Origin: Dryomyza anilis | Taxonomy: Eukaryota > Arthropoda > Insecta > Diptera > Dryomyzidae | Length of the DNA: 64,000 bases | Reading direction: 5' to 3' | NCBI GenBank assembly: GCA_951804985.1 | Contig: OX638132.1 | Coordinates: forward strand, 10,955,529 to 11,019,528 | Notes under the pieces: generated by a model | Seen by the model: the letters and a program-made list of their open reading frames with translations, nothing else | Databases searched by the model: none | Told to the model about the DNA's origin: nothing | In this document: in pieces, positions 34,851 through 46,907 of the stretch | Layout: every line of letters starts with the position of its first letter | How positions within the stretch are numbered: position 1 is the stretch's first letter | Position numbers and translations under genes: made by a program

Positions 34851-36466
34851 TCAGAGCTATCTATTTAAAGGTCTTATAGATTTTTATTTTTTAAACTATT
34901 TAAAGTATTTAATATCTCTTCGATCTTTCTTTTGATTTGATAAAGGTTTTAGGGTAATACGATTTCTGTGATCTCGAATCTGAAATCCGAATTCTTGAAA
35001 TCAAATGGAATAATACCCTCAATACCCCCATCGCCAAAAGTTTTTACATTCTAATAGAATATCTCCAAAACAACAAAATATATCATGGTATTTAATTACA
35101 ATGTATAGACCTGCGTTAGAATAAGTATTTATTTGAAATTTTATTCCTTTTTAATGTATAGAAACATATGTATTGAGAGTATTTCAAAATTTTTGAATTA
35201 AAACATTTTATATGGTAAAGTGGGACATGAGGTAATTGTCATTTTTGGACATGTTTTTGCATTTAGAAAAATAAAAATAAAAACAATTGCCATGTACTTC
35301 TTAATATGACATCAACTTTTCATCCATGATTACAATCAAATTTCACTCGAGAACTAGTGAAAAAAAAAATTTTTTGAAATTTGTTTAGAGTGCTGTTGTT
35401 TGCTATAAAAAAAGAGAGATTTTTTGTGGTTTTTAATTAAGAAGGTATATAAGGTTGTTGTATGTCTTTTGAAATACAAACAGATTTTGCAAAGAATATA
35501 ACATTGCTTAAATGATATTGTGGGAAACACTTTTTAGGGTAAAGTGGGAAGCGTAATTTAAGCAATGTTTATTGTAATTTTAGTGAAAATATTGTGTTCA
35601 AAGAATTATTTAATTGGTTTAGCCAAGAAAAAACTTGAATCCTCCTGAGATATGATTTGAATTACAGAAGAAAGCCGAGAAGCGAACTTTTAACAATTGC
35701 AAAAAAAAAAAATACATTAGTAAAGATTCTTTAATTTTATCAGAAAAATTTTGATTTTTGCTATATCGATGAATTTAAATTTTAACAATTCAATGAACTT
35801 TAAAATTTGTTGTTTTGGAAAAACGTTTCCCACACTACACTAGGAATACTGTATTTAAATCAATACAGTATCGAAAAACAGTCTACGAATTATATACGCA
35901 TTATTTGCAACGTTTAAATAATTCTCGTGACTATGGCGCCCCCTAGTGCCTTTTCGTTTCACTAGCGATATGTTTAGCATGGACACGATCCGTCGTCTCA
36001 TGCAGATCTTTACACCTATCACAGAACTGTTGTTCAATATGCTGTCCTTAGTGGGTACCAATGTTACCGTCACAATTTACACCATTTTCCCGACGACCAG
36101 GTTTCCGTTTTAATCGTCCTTTTAAGAAAATAAGTTACGACTCTTGGTTAAAAGTTAATTTTATTCTATTCTTTGGTTTGAATTAAAAAAAAGAAGTCGA
36201 AAATAAAAAAAGTCAAAAACTAAATCTCAAAAACTAAACTTTTTGTAATTCTTCATGCGTTAGTTAAGTCCTTAGTAGAAAATTGTTATAGGGCAAGATC
36301 ATGATCATAAAATTAATAATATATTTTTAAACTATTAACGTATGCAAAACTTAAATCGAAACCGTTTTTTGTTCCATTTTCATTCTGTTATTTACGGTAT
36401 TAAGGTATTGAGTTAATTGATTATTATATAGATAAATTTTGGAGAAAAGTAAAGCTTTTATTAGTT
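34851..36466. other. AT-rich DNA with a GC-richer patch near 36.0 kb
   Basis: 35,900-36,110 is GC-richer. On the minus strand it reads HIEQQFCDRCKDLHETTDRV, with stops nearby, possibly a transposon-protein remnant. The rest is featureless. Confidence 0.3.
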
Positions 36467-36554
36467 TCCCCCAGTCTGCCTTGTCTCAGAGATGTCTGAT
36501 ACCTCGAATTTTTCTCGAACTAACGTCGATAAAAAAGGTTCGGTCTGCTTACTT

Positions 36555-37638
36555 TACACTCTAATAAGGAATATTTACTACTATTGGCTGCCACAAATAC
36601 TTATTGTTAGTCGTAAATAATAATTGCTTATTGCAAACAATTACACAATTCTAGTGTTTGAACAAAATAATATCTAATTTCTAAAAACATTTAAAATGTT
36701 TCCCAAGAACACTTTATAAAAGTCACTTCGTTTTATTACTCCCAAACACTCATTTGTTACCAGTAAATAAGAAAAGTGTTTCAGATAAGTAATAAATGCA
36801 TGACATTTCTTTTGGGGGCAAACACTAAGTGTTTCCCAGAACACAATCTATTTTAAAAGTGTTTGCCCTAAATACTAATAGCTTCTCGGAAAAAATGCTA
36901 CATTGAAAGTGTTTGCCCCAAAAAATCGAACAGTTTGTCACAAAAGATGCATCACTTTATCCGTGTCTTGCTACACTTGCATGAATAAACGTGTATACGC
37001 TTCTTTTGACATCTGAAGCTAATTATTATCATCTATAGCCGCTGCCATCAATTCATCATAATCGGTCTTCACATCATCCAAAACAGATGACTGCAGAAAC
37101 ACTGCCGCTATGCAAATCATCTGACATAGTCAGTTTAGACGACTTTTTAAGACGCGTCCATTGTATGAGACACCTGTCCAAGGTATAATGCATCGATGTT
37201 TTGTAGTGTTTCCTTAGTGTCCATCAATATTAGTCGAAATAACAGGATTATTTTCGGCAGTCGCACGTTTACGCGACTTGTCGAATAATCTACCCTGGAA
37301 TTCAACATTATTCGACATGTCGCGTAAATGAGTGGCTGCTGCAATAAAAAAAACCTTTTGCTTTGACTGAATTTGGCAAATACTACAGATATTTGCCGGA
37401 AACACTTGAAGTATTTTTGGCAAACACTACCAAATTTTGAAATATTTGTGGGAAACACTTTTCGTATTTGTGGGAAACACTACAATTATTTGTGGGAAAC
37501 ACTTTTCGTATTTGTGGGAAACACTTTTCATATTTGTGGGTAACACTTGTCGTGTTTGTGGGAAATACTACAATTATTTGTGAGAAATACTTGCAAACAC
37601 TTTAGTGTTTGTTTGAGAACGATATTTTTTTGTGTGTA
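36555..37638. mobile_element. 1.08-kb non-coding element rich in GTGTTTCCC
   Basis: The ends TACACTCTAATAAGGAATAT and AACGATATTTTTTTGTGTGTA are roughly inverse and TA-bounded. The interior repeats GTGTTTGCC/GTGTTTCCC in both orientations, and holds a 22-bp tandem repeat at 37440-37595. The frame at 37147-37458 falls within this repeat material and is not credible as a gene. Confidence 0.5.
37440..37595 (+). repeat. 22-bp tandem repeat, about seven units
   Basis: ATTTGTGGGAAACACTTTTC plus GT, alternating with a variant ending CTACAATT. Units at about 37,441, 37,463, 37,485 and so on at 22-base steps. Confidence 0.8.
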
Positions 37639-37867
37639 CCGATTCTAATTATTAAAATTACCCGTACATTCAAATTCTTTGCCACGATACGATATATAAA
37701 CATCTATCGCATCGATATCGTAATATTTTTCGAAGCAATAAAGTATTTTGATCACTTTTTCTTCGATATTGATTCGATTTTAAAATATTTGTCGAGAAAT
37801 CTTCGAGGGAACGCATCGATACAATTTGAAATCTCCTTCTTTTCGCCTTGATATCGGCATACTGGGA

Positions 37868-39240
37868 AGTTAATATCTGAGTATTGTAATAGCCAAAATT
37901 TGGAAGAACTGCTCTTCCAAATTTGTAGACAAGTTTGAAATACCTATTATGTGAATTACCTATTTTAAATCAGTATTTTTGACATTTGTTTTCTCAAAAT
38001 CGTGTTGATACTTTTTTTTTAATCATATTAATGGTGATAGAAAATAAGTAGAATATTTTTTGGAATGTTTGGCATAAAACACAAAAAAAAAATCAAAATA
38101 TATGTATGAAATTAGTTTGAAAATAGAAAACTTTTGACATGTGTTTTCTCAAAATTCGGAGCCGATATATGGCGTATTTTATTTTTTCCGTATTGAACAT
38201 AATCAGAATCAGAAATAATTTGATATAATATGATAAATTGATCAACAGAAATAATTTCGTGCGAAAGCATGATATCGTTTGGAATATTTGCTATAATAAA
38301 TACACAAAAAATACAAAAATATATGGAATTAGCATCTAACTGAGAATTTTAGACATTTAATTATTAAAAATCTGGTACTGATTTTTTAAAAATACAGTTC
38401 AGAAATAAGCTAGTTATTGCAAATGAAGGATATTACTTGCAGTCCTTGTCACAAATATACAGAGAAATCCACAAATGTGTCAAATGAAAAAGAAAATGTA
38501 AATTTATCGGTCATGTTCCGACTTTCTATCGGTTTCCAATAGAATTTCATATACTTAAAATATATAAACAAATGGCTTTGAATTCGATGTTGCAGTACCA
38601 AAATTATTTATTTCAATGAATACAATCCGATTTGAATTTGTTTAAAAAACACATTTTTTGTATCGAATGCAAAACCGTTTGTTTACAAATTTTATATGAA
38701 ATTCGATCGAAATTCGATCCAAAGCCGGACTATGGTCGTATGGCCGTTCTCTAATTCCGGAGCCGATATCTGAACATTTTTTTTTAAATTTTGACCACAT
38801 TGGTAGTGAATAGAAATATGTTAAAAAACATTGCTCTACTAGATGGTTTGAATTGACATAAATTAAAGGCACTTTATAGAATCAGTAGATAGACTTTAGA
38901 GATACATTTTACAATTTATAATAGAAATTTGATGAAAATTATAATAAAACTTGCACAAAATTAACACAATTTTGACGATTGAATCTACATAATTTGTTTA
39001 CAACCAAACCAATAAATAAAACATAGAAAAAAATAAAATTAAAATTAATATTCTAAATGAAAATAATAACAAGATGCGAGTACAGAGCAAGATGAACAAA
39101 CAGGTTGGATCTTGCGTTGGTGAGGGCATCCAAACAGAGACCACAAAACGGGGAACTAGGTGGTATATGTTAAAAAAGCTTTTGTTCATATTCAATTTTT
39201 ATTAACAAACACTATTGTGATTTGTGGTAGCGCATGTATT
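37868..39240. other. AT-rich DNA, nothing recognised
   Basis: No gene-like frame. The frames at 38642-38872 and 38998-39195 lack family resemblance. Confidence 0.4.
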
Positions 39241-39535
39241 GGAGATTGATATAAGCAAATGATCTTGACAAAGTTGTATTGGACAGACAGACAGACATAC
39301 AGAGCTTTCGTACGAGCGTCGGACGCATTCGCATTGTAGGCAACCCACAACTTTTTCGTAGTTCGTGTGAAAAAAGCGGAAAATGTGAAAATGTGTGCGT
39401 TGATTTTGCACGAAATGCCATGTGTGAACGTGAACGTGTTGGTGTGTGAATTTTTGTTGTTAGATAAAATGAGGAAAACTGCTTGTTTCAGCGAATTCAA
39501 CGAAGGAAATTGGTGAAGCGATTTTTGAACGGTAG

Positions 39536-39570
39536 TCAGTTTGAAAAAATTCTTCGTTGAGGATAGATCG
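39536..39570 (+). promoter_or_regulatory. Mf: Candidate Mf core promoter (Inr + DPE)
   Basis: TCAGTT at 39536-39541 fits the fly initiator with the start at A39538. AGATC at 39565-39569 sits exactly at +28 to +32 and fits the downstream promoter element consensus RGWYV. There is no convincing TATA box upstream. The sequence around 39,290-39,560 is less AT-rich than its surroundings, as expected for a promoter/5' exon. Linking it to Mf is inference: it is the best-spaced Inr/DPE pair seen upstream of the first coding exon, on the right strand. Confidence 0.4.
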
Positions 39571-39596
39571 CTACTTTTTTTAGTTATAAATAAAAT
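39538..39596 (+). other. Mf: Candidate non-coding first exon of Mf
   Basis: This would run from the predicted initiator to a donor-like GTAAGA at 39597. Splicing to the acceptor at 41418-41419 would give a short 5' leader. A TTATAAATAA word at 39584-39593 matches the loose MEF2 consensus but means little in such AT-rich DNA. Only RNA data can fix the real 5' exon. Confidence 0.25.
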
Positions 39597-40662
39597 GTAA
39601 GAATTTACAAAATTATTCAATTATAAACAGCAAGTACAAAATCTAATATATAAAATATTATGCAAAATAATGAAAACAATAATGGAATGGTGTTGATGTT
39701 ACAGCAAAAAAAACAAAACTACTTCAAAAAGTGTAAAATATAATAAAAAATAAAAACAAATAAAAAAAACAAATATTTTTTTTTATAAAACTTTTAAATA
39801 TTTTTAATAAAAGTTTATAGAAATTATATAATACACAGACTTTATGAAATATGAGCAGTTTTTGTAAATTTATTTAATTTTTTTTTATATAAAAAAAAAA
39901 CATTTCAAGTGTGGTCATTAAAAAATTTGAAACAAAAAAAAGCAACAAAAGTGATTTTTTTTCCAAAACGTTTAACTGGATTTAATTATAGGGCACAACT
40001 GTACTAAACGCAAAACATACAAAAACAACTAAAAACAAAAAAAAAATTATTGCATATTCCAAATTTAAAGAATTTTTTGATTTATGTTGATTTTAACGAA
40101 AGAACGAAAGAGCTTCGTTCACTTCGTCGCAGACTCAACGAAATTTTATCGTTTACTCAAGGACATTTATAAATAACTCACAATTTAGCTGCTGTCGTGT
40201 CTACGATTCCAACGCATCTTAATTTTATTTTCAATTTTATTGAAATTTGTTGTAGGTTTTTGAGCAGTTTTTGAGAAGTGTGAACATTTTATTATACGAC
40301 GACTACGACGACGACGACACGACCAAAAACGACGAGTTGATGTTTGAAAATTTCAAAAAAAAAACACATATTTTTAATGATTGATCTTGTCGTGTTGCAG
40401 TAGGCACCAACGAAATTGGGGCACAACATCGTTTATAGTTTTCATTTAATTGAAAACGAAATGTAATTAAATTGGTTTAACTATTGCTAATGTGCTATTA
40501 TTTCAATTAAAGTGTATTTTTTCATGCATTATTTGAGTGCATTATATGGAAAAATTGTATTTTGTATCAAATTTACTGAAATACTAGAAAATGTTTTGAT
40601 TTTATGATAGCTTAGTCTAATAGTAATAATTATTAAAAAAAAGTTTGGAAAAAAAAAAACGG

Positions 40663-41134
40663 TTCCAGTCTTCAATGTCTCTGTGATTTCGATGCTTCGA
40701 AGTTTTGTCGAACTAAATTCGATAGAAAAAAAGTTTAAACTCGTAGCTTTATCGCTTCTAATTTTTTAAATTTCTCGTGCATTCAAATTTTATGACAAGA
40801 TTCGATATACAAACATTTATCACATCGATATCGCTATTTTTTTGAAGCAAGCTCGAACTTTGATTACTTTTCTATTCGATATAGATTCGAATTCGATTCG
40901 GTCCCACATCTACATATCATAAAGTTTCATTTTGATGCTCGATATCATTACGAGTTCGGTTTCGAAATCATGAAAATTCTCCTGCATCTCGTAATAAACT
41001 CTAAGAATATCGTAAGAATATCATTTAGTTCCATTTTAATGCTCGATATCATTAGGAACGTTTCCGAAATCGTGTGTATTTCTCAGCATCTCGTAACGAA
41101 CTCGTAAGAATATCGAAACGATTGATATGCTGCG
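40663..41134 (-). mobile_element. CCCAGTCTG-type MITE, diverged, upstream of Mf exon 1
   Basis: TTCCAGTCTTCAATGTCTCT, CACATCGATATCGCTATTTT, GCTCGATATCATTACGAGTT, with an internal partial duplication (GCTCGATATCATTA at about 40,936 and 41,042). It lies in the intron of the Mf leader. Confidence 0.5.
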
Positions 41135-41419
41135 TTGTCATACAATTTTTATATGCAAAAATAAAATATTTTGGTGAAAATTCTAATAAAATCAACTCGC
41201 AACAACTTTTAACATTAAAAATAAAATCAATATAAGGAATATTTTAAAATATATTTTTCGAAATTTTCGAAAATATTTTTATTTTTTAAAAATAATATAA
41301 AACGAATACTATTTTTTAGTTTAGTTTCAATTTTTTTATATTTATTATTAGAAAATGTATACAAAATTTTGAAAAATATTAATAATTTATTTTTTTTTCT
41401 ATTTGTTTCATTTTTCCAG

Positions 41420-41586
41420 CGAACGAGACTTTACGAATTTATCTTGTATTAATCGCTTATAAAGCACCAAACGCAACAACAACAAATCGATCAACATGTT
41501 CAAGAACCATTTGGAAATGATCGGACGCAACGAGTCCCCCAGCAAGAAGGCCAAATTCTGGCAGTCATACATCAGGTCCTTGAAGG
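41420..41586 (+). CDS. Mf: Myofilin, coding exon 1 (start codon at 41496)
   Basis: First coding exon of myofilin, a small protein of insect muscle thick filaments thought to act in thick-filament assembly. The acceptor is TTTTTCCAG at 41411-41419, followed by a 76-base leader. The start is ATG 41496-41498 in the context TCAACATGT and opens with MFKNHLEMIGRNESPSKKAK; residues 21-30 continue FWQSYIRSLK. I recognise this N-terminus as that of fly Mf (CG6803 in Drosophila), a very conserved block. The exon ends at 41586 before GTAAGT and leaves phase 1 (91 coding bases). Codon use and GC content rise sharply over the AT-rich surroundings. The start is the first ATG after the acceptor and keeps the conserved N-terminus. 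The gene name rests on remembered family sequence, so a protein search is the decisive test. Confidence 0.83.
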
Positions 41587-42125
41587 GTAAGTTTCAAACA
41601 AATCCCAATTAAAGTTTTATTAACAAACAATAATTATAATTATGTGAAACATAGTATGTTTAACATAATTATGTTAATTAATAATTATATTTAACATATC
41701 GGTCCGTAACTGTAATCAAAATTAAGCTGGAACTAAAATTTAAATACGACTTTTTTGAAAGTTTCTCTATGAAAATAGATGTTAAATCATTTTTATACAG
41801 TAATTTTCAATATTATATTGACAGTAATTTTCAATAATAATCACAATCATTTAGAAAAAGCACAATTTTTCCCATAAACACAAAAATAATTGGAGTGTAT
41901 TCAGCATTTTTCAATAGTATTTTGTAGCATTCAATGGTATTTAATGTTAAAAAGAATAATTTTAAAAATTAACTAATTTTAATAGTTAAAAACGTATGAA
42001 ATAATAAAAAAAAAATATTTCCAAGAGCTTCAAATATTTTTAAAATTTTTCTTTTTAAAATTAAAAAACATATCAAATATATTTAAAAATTATTATAATT
42101 TTTAATAATATTTATTATTAAAAAT

Positions 42126-42790
42126 ACAAAATCGTTTCAAGCAAACATAATATTTTTTCAATCATCATTTTAATGAATTGCATAGGCTGTAATGGTTATT
42201 TCCAAATTTTACAAATTATATTGCTGTTCATTTTATGATTTATTTTTATATAATGTTATTAAAAATATTTGCAGTAAACATAATATATTTTCAATCATCA
42301 ATTTAATGAATTTCATGGACTATAATAATTATTTCTAAATTTTCCAAATTATATTGTTGTTCATTTTATGATTTATGTTTATATTTGTTATTAAACATAT
42401 TTGTTTAAAAAAAAACTGAAAATTCATTAAAGTTACATGTAACATAATATGCTTGCTGCAAAATACATTTTTTCCCTGTGTGCAAGAAACTAAAAAATAT
42501 GTTTTTGAATGAAATATATTTGGTTTGTTTTAATATTATCAAATGATTTTAATATTATTCAAAGGGAAATGTTTGCAGCAAAAATAATATATTTTCAATC
42601 ATCAATATAATAAACTTCATAGGCTGTAATAGTTATTTACAATTTTTTTTAATATTTTGTTGTTCATTTTATGATTTATGTTTATGTATTGTTATTAAAA
42701 ATATTTGTTAAAAAAAAACTGAAAATTCATTAAAGTTATATGTAACATAATATGTTTGCTGTAAAATATATTTTTTTCTTGTGTGCAAGA
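42126..42790 (+). repeat. Tandem AT-rich repeat in Mf intron 1
   Basis: TTTTCAATCATCA...GGCTGTAATGGTTATTT...GTTCATTTTATGATTTATGT recurs three times. Units begin near 42,126, 42,275 and 42,574, so a 149-base step is followed by a 299-base step with CATAATATG(C/T)TTGCTG added. Confidence 0.75.
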
Positions 42791-44321
42791 AACTTGAAAC
42801 AAATTATTCAATGAATGAATGTTTTAATATTTTCAAATATTTTTAATATTATTTAGAGGGAAATTGAAAAAAAAAATAGTTTGATATAGATGATAGGACA
42901 TATCAAAAAAAACATATTCTGCCTAGTAGAAACTAGGTTCATGATCGGCAACTGCTCAACACCACCGGTTACTTGACCAACATGAACAGTCTATAATTAT
43001 GTCTACCCGAATTTCGATTAGGGATGTATATTATATTACGAGTACCTGGATTGGCAGCACATATAAACCAGCATCTTGCTGATCTTGCAACACCTGCCTT
43101 AATTAAAAATACAGTGAAAAATTTCAATATCCACAAATAAAAAGTATATATAACCCCTTAAAATAGTCCAGAAGCAAAAATGTTATTTTAGCAAAGCTTT
43201 CAACATATTTCCTTAGCTCAACGCCCACCAAAATTGATGTACGACAAAAAGAACAAAATGAACCAAAAAAAAAAAAAACAGCTATTCAAAAATTATTATA
43301 TTATACAGTTATTATTAGAATCACATATTACGAATTATATTATTGTATTGTTTGAGCTTTACGCAAAAGAACAAAGCATACTAGAAAATATGTATAGTCT
43401 TTCGTTTGAATTGCCTCAACACACATATATACCTAGCTACATTTGGGTCTGGGTGTGTATGGCAAAAAAAAAAAAATATTTATATATATATTTATTATGT
43501 TCTGAAAATAAAGCAATCCATAGCATATTTTGCGCTGTGAAACAAACACCGCGAAATTCTAAATTTTACTCGGCAAACGATCGCACACACCTTATGACCG
43601 ATTTTAGTCGCAGCTGCGTGTGAAAAACTATATCTGTTTTATGTTGATCTATTTTTCCGGCAGCACCTAAACAACAAAAACAAAAACAACAACAAGAATT
43701 AGAACAACAGCAGACAACAAATATAAACCAGGGACGAACGTCAAAATTTATTGAGAAAAATATGTCGGGCATATTGCCAAAAATTCCATAATCAATGACG
43801 TTGAGGTTTTTTTTTTCTTGTTTGTTTGTTAAGAAAGTTGTTTTTTTTTTTTGCTATTGAATAATATATTTTCGTTTTTATATATGATTTTTTATATTAG
43901 ATTTATTAAATACACTTACATTTTAAGTAAAAACTTTAAAGTGTATTTGCAAATAATAAAAGAAAGATCTCTTTATAATAGAATAGTGGCGTCTAATACT
44001 TGTTGTATGTTAAACAATTTGAATTCTTGTACTAATGCTGTGTCTTTTCTACGTATTGTAAATGCGAAGAATCGTCAAAGACATTATATAGTTTTTCTTT
44101 ATTTAATTTTTCGATGGCTTGTTCAACACCATGCTGCAGTATCCGCCTGTACAGCGACAATACATATTGCGTGTGGTATTTGGCGCTTCGATGTATTTTT
44201 AGAAAGCTAGGTCATTACAAATGTGTAAAATATGTTCTCGTACATTGAACGCGATAAATTCTTTATTTATTAATTAGTATACGGGAATATATACGCAGTT
44301 TGCAATAGTATGTGTTAGATC

Positions 44322-45240
44322 CTTGTGGTAAGTTCACCCTATTAGGGAGAAACCCTGTTCACCCTATTAGGGTAGACACGACCTATAAACTGATCATAAC
44401 AGCAATAATTGAAATAATTAGTTTCGGATCATGAGCTTACCCTAGTATAATTTGCCCTATTCTAGATGATACTATCACGGCTAGAACGTGTTTTTCCTGT
44501 AACTGGTCGGGTTATGACAAGTTAAAAATTCAATGATCAGTACTCAGTCATGACAATTTCAAGTTAAATCCTTGTGGAATTTCCATGAACTGATCATGGC
44601 GATAATGTAAGTGATTAGGAGAAGAAATAAATGATATGATTAGTTTGACCATGACTTTATAATAATTTATCTTATTCGAGATGACAACATGTTTTTCATG
44701 TAACTGATCGAGTTGTGATAGGTTAACAATGCAATGATCAGTTTTCGGTCATGACAATTTCAAAGTTAATCCTTGTGGTAAATTTATCCTATTCGAGTTG
44801 ACAGGATCGTGACGTACGGATCGTGACGTAATTAATGTAACTTTTCTGGTTATGAAAAGAAATAAATGACATGACTAGTTCCTGATCAATATCATATCGT
44901 CGTTGTAGAACGAAAAGTCACCAAATACATTTACAAAAATCTTTATAAATCTGTCAATTTTTAATCGATTATCAATTTTTTTACCACATGTTAAGAAAAT
45001 GTAAACCTATTAATTGATTTGTCAACTTTAAAAATGAATTAATTATTTTTTTTAATATTAATCACTCGAAAATTAAGTTTTTCATAAAAATGGTGACACA
45101 AAATGGTTCTACAACGACGATATAATAGTATAATTTACCATATTCAAGAAGACATTATTATGGCAATAACGTGTTGTTCTTGTCGAATTATGACAAGTTA
45201 AACTTGCAATGATCAGTTCTCGATCATGTCAATTTCTACT
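44322..45240 (+). repeat. Degenerate 200-250-bp tandem repeats in Mf intron 1
   Basis: CCTTGTGG(T/A)A starts near 44,322, 44,569 and 44,772. Each unit carries AACGTGTTTTTC or CATGTTTTTC, GTTATGACAAGTTAA and CAATGATCAGTTCTCGGTCA-like words. A fourth, partial unit is at 45,110-45,240. Confidence 0.7.
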
Positions 45241-45241
45241 A

Positions 45242-45411
45242 GGTCAAGCAGTTCAGACTTGCATACTAAAGGTCCCGAGTTCGAATCCCGGCTTGGACAT
45301 GAGCGCTTGTTGTGACATAAAACACAAAATAGTAGGGAATAATTTCACAGTACAAGGGTTACAATCTCTTTGAGTTCTGCAGAACTTAGTAGATATTCCA
45401 AAAAAAAAAAT
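45242..45411 (+). mobile_element. tRNA-derived SINE, family 2, plus strand
   Basis: GGTCCCGAGTTCGAATCCCG (B-box), GGCTTGGACATGAGCGCTTG, GTAGGGAATAATTTCACAGT and a 3' end AACTTAGTAGATATTCC followed by A10. It is the inverse partner of 25660-25843; its A-box end is truncated. Confidence 0.7.
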
Positions 45412-45488
45412 AATCTAGAAAATTATAATGTTTGATCAAACAATATAAAACGCATTAATTTTATAATAAGCTGACTCTGCAGTAGCAG

Positions 45489-46635
45489 CCCAGTATACCA
45501 ATCGTTTCGATATCGTAACGAGATCAATACGGAGAAGATGAAGCCATCAAACGTATCGGAAACATTCCCGTATCGATATCGAGCATCAAATTGGACCTAC
45601 ATGAAAGGAGTTTTTTTTTGATACGGGAAATTTTTCGAAATCGGAACGATATCAAAGAAAAAATAATCAAAGTACGAGATTGCTTCGAGAATTATTGTGA
45701 TATAGATGTGATAAATGTATAAATGTCGTATTTTGTCCATATATTTGAAGTTACTTAAAAAACTTTTGAGGCATCGAAGGTCTCCGAGACAACTCAGTCC
45801 GCCATACGTTTCAATATTCCCAGTCTGCCATTCGATTCGATATCGTTTCGAAACAGTTTCGAGATGTCGAGCAATTCATTCGATCTCGATTACGATTTCG
45901 TATCTATATCATACAACAATTCATTCTAAAATATCGTAACGTGAAAATAAAGCTAATTAGAAACGAGTAAAAACGATTCTGCATCGATATCGATTCGAAA
46001 AACTTTGCAATATCGATGTGATAAATATTTAAATATTGTATGTTTTCCTTAAAATTTATTTTACGAGCATTTAAAAAGAATTGTAGTGATAACGTAACGA
46101 GATCGAACTTCTTTATCGCTGTTGGTTTAATAAAACTTCGATCATTCAAGAGCTCCGAGACACAATTGACTATGTTGATGCTAGAACGTATCGTCAGAAA
46201 ATTCGTACGGTATCGAATCACAACTTGCTCCAATATCGAACTCCAAAACGTACTCAACTGTAAGATGAATTGATGCGACATATCACAGTTTTTCGCGAAA
46301 CGAGTATAAAAACTATTCTGGGCTCTCATCACGTAACTTAAAAACGATAGTCGTTGAAACGATAGTCATAAAATGCTATCGTTTTTGCTTAAGTAAGACT
46401 ATCGTCGAAACGATGTCATTAGACGATTATCATCATACGTGATGAGAGCTCTGAATTGATATCGCATCGAATAGTGCAAAGATATCGAAAATGATTCGAA
46501 AAGCATTACTATATCGATGTGATAAATATTTAAATATCGCATCTTGTCAAACAATTTTATTGTACATCAAATTTTCTATCAGAACTTAGAGAAAACTTGT
46601 TTGAGGCATGGCACATTGCGATGGTAGACTGGGAG
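45489..46635. mobile_element. Compound CCCAGTCTG-type MITEs in Mf intron 1
   Basis: CCCAGTATACCAATCG at 45,489, an internal ATTCCCAGTCTGCCATTCGA at about 45,817, and GATGGTAGACTGGGAG ending near 46,635. This suggests two or more copies joined. Contains the small MITE at 46321-46450. The frames at 45715-46332 on both strands come from this repeat. Confidence 0.55.
46321..46450. mobile_element. 130-bp MITE
   Basis: GGCTCTCATCACGTA and TACGTGATGAGAGCT form the ends, with CTG on both sides. The interior repeats AACGATAGTC and its inverse. A 3-base flank would fit a PIF/Harbinger-type element, but this is tentative. Confidence 0.6.
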
Positions 46636-46907
46636 TAGTTTAAAATAAGAATTTAAATAAAGTAAGTCGTAATCACAGTATAAGCTAATGGAAATTGCAA
46701 AAATATTCAAATACATTATTGAATTGTATTCAAGGCAATTCAAAATATATAATCCCACAAATTATTTTTGGGAATTGGACTTTTATGGAGTATAATTTTT
46801 ACTTAATACCATTCTAAAGTGTTTTTTTGTTAATTACACATTATTCATAAGTCTTTATATTAATTATAAAATATGATTAATCGAATGAAATTTGTTTTTC
46901 CTTTCAG

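Larger units (their letters stand above)
36467..37867 (-). mobile_element. CCCAGTCTG-type MITE split by a 1.08-kb element
   Basis: Starts TTTCCCCCAGTCTGCCTTGT, is interrupted at 36555-37638, then continues GTACATTCAAATTCTTTGCC, CGCATCGATATCGTAATATT to GCATACTGGGA. This is inverted relative to 32533-32930. Confidence 0.55.
41587..46907 (+). other. Mf: Mf intron 1, repeat-rich
   Basis: A 5.3-kb intron bounded by GTAAGT and TTTCCTTTCAG. It contains a three-unit AT-rich tandem repeat (42126-42790), degenerate 200-250-bp repeats (44322-45240), a SINE (45242-45411) and CCCAGTCTG-type MITE material (45489-46635). A CA-rich stretch near 43,660-43,735 looks like a fly leader, but no splice-compatible start codon follows it. 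I see no second gene inside. Confidence 0.7.

Noticed and set aside
39192..39620. Minus-strand frame of 142 residues and two others over the same bases
   Set aside because: Low-complexity Ser/Phe/His-rich product, three overlapping frames, no family resemblance; the region is better read as promoter/leader of Mf on the plus strand.
43234..43623. 129-residue frame in Mf intron 1
   Set aside because: Lys-run start from poly-A, AT-driven composition and no recognisable domain.
43660..43740. Alternative first exon of Mf (CAACAACAAC-rich leader)
   Set aside because: It looks like a fly leader, but splicing to exon 2 or 3 gives no well-placed start codon and no promoter motif was found.
45904..46332. 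142-residue minus-strand frame
   Set aside because: It lies wholly within CCCAGTCTG-type MITE copies, whose stop-poor CGATATCG words make frames on both strands.
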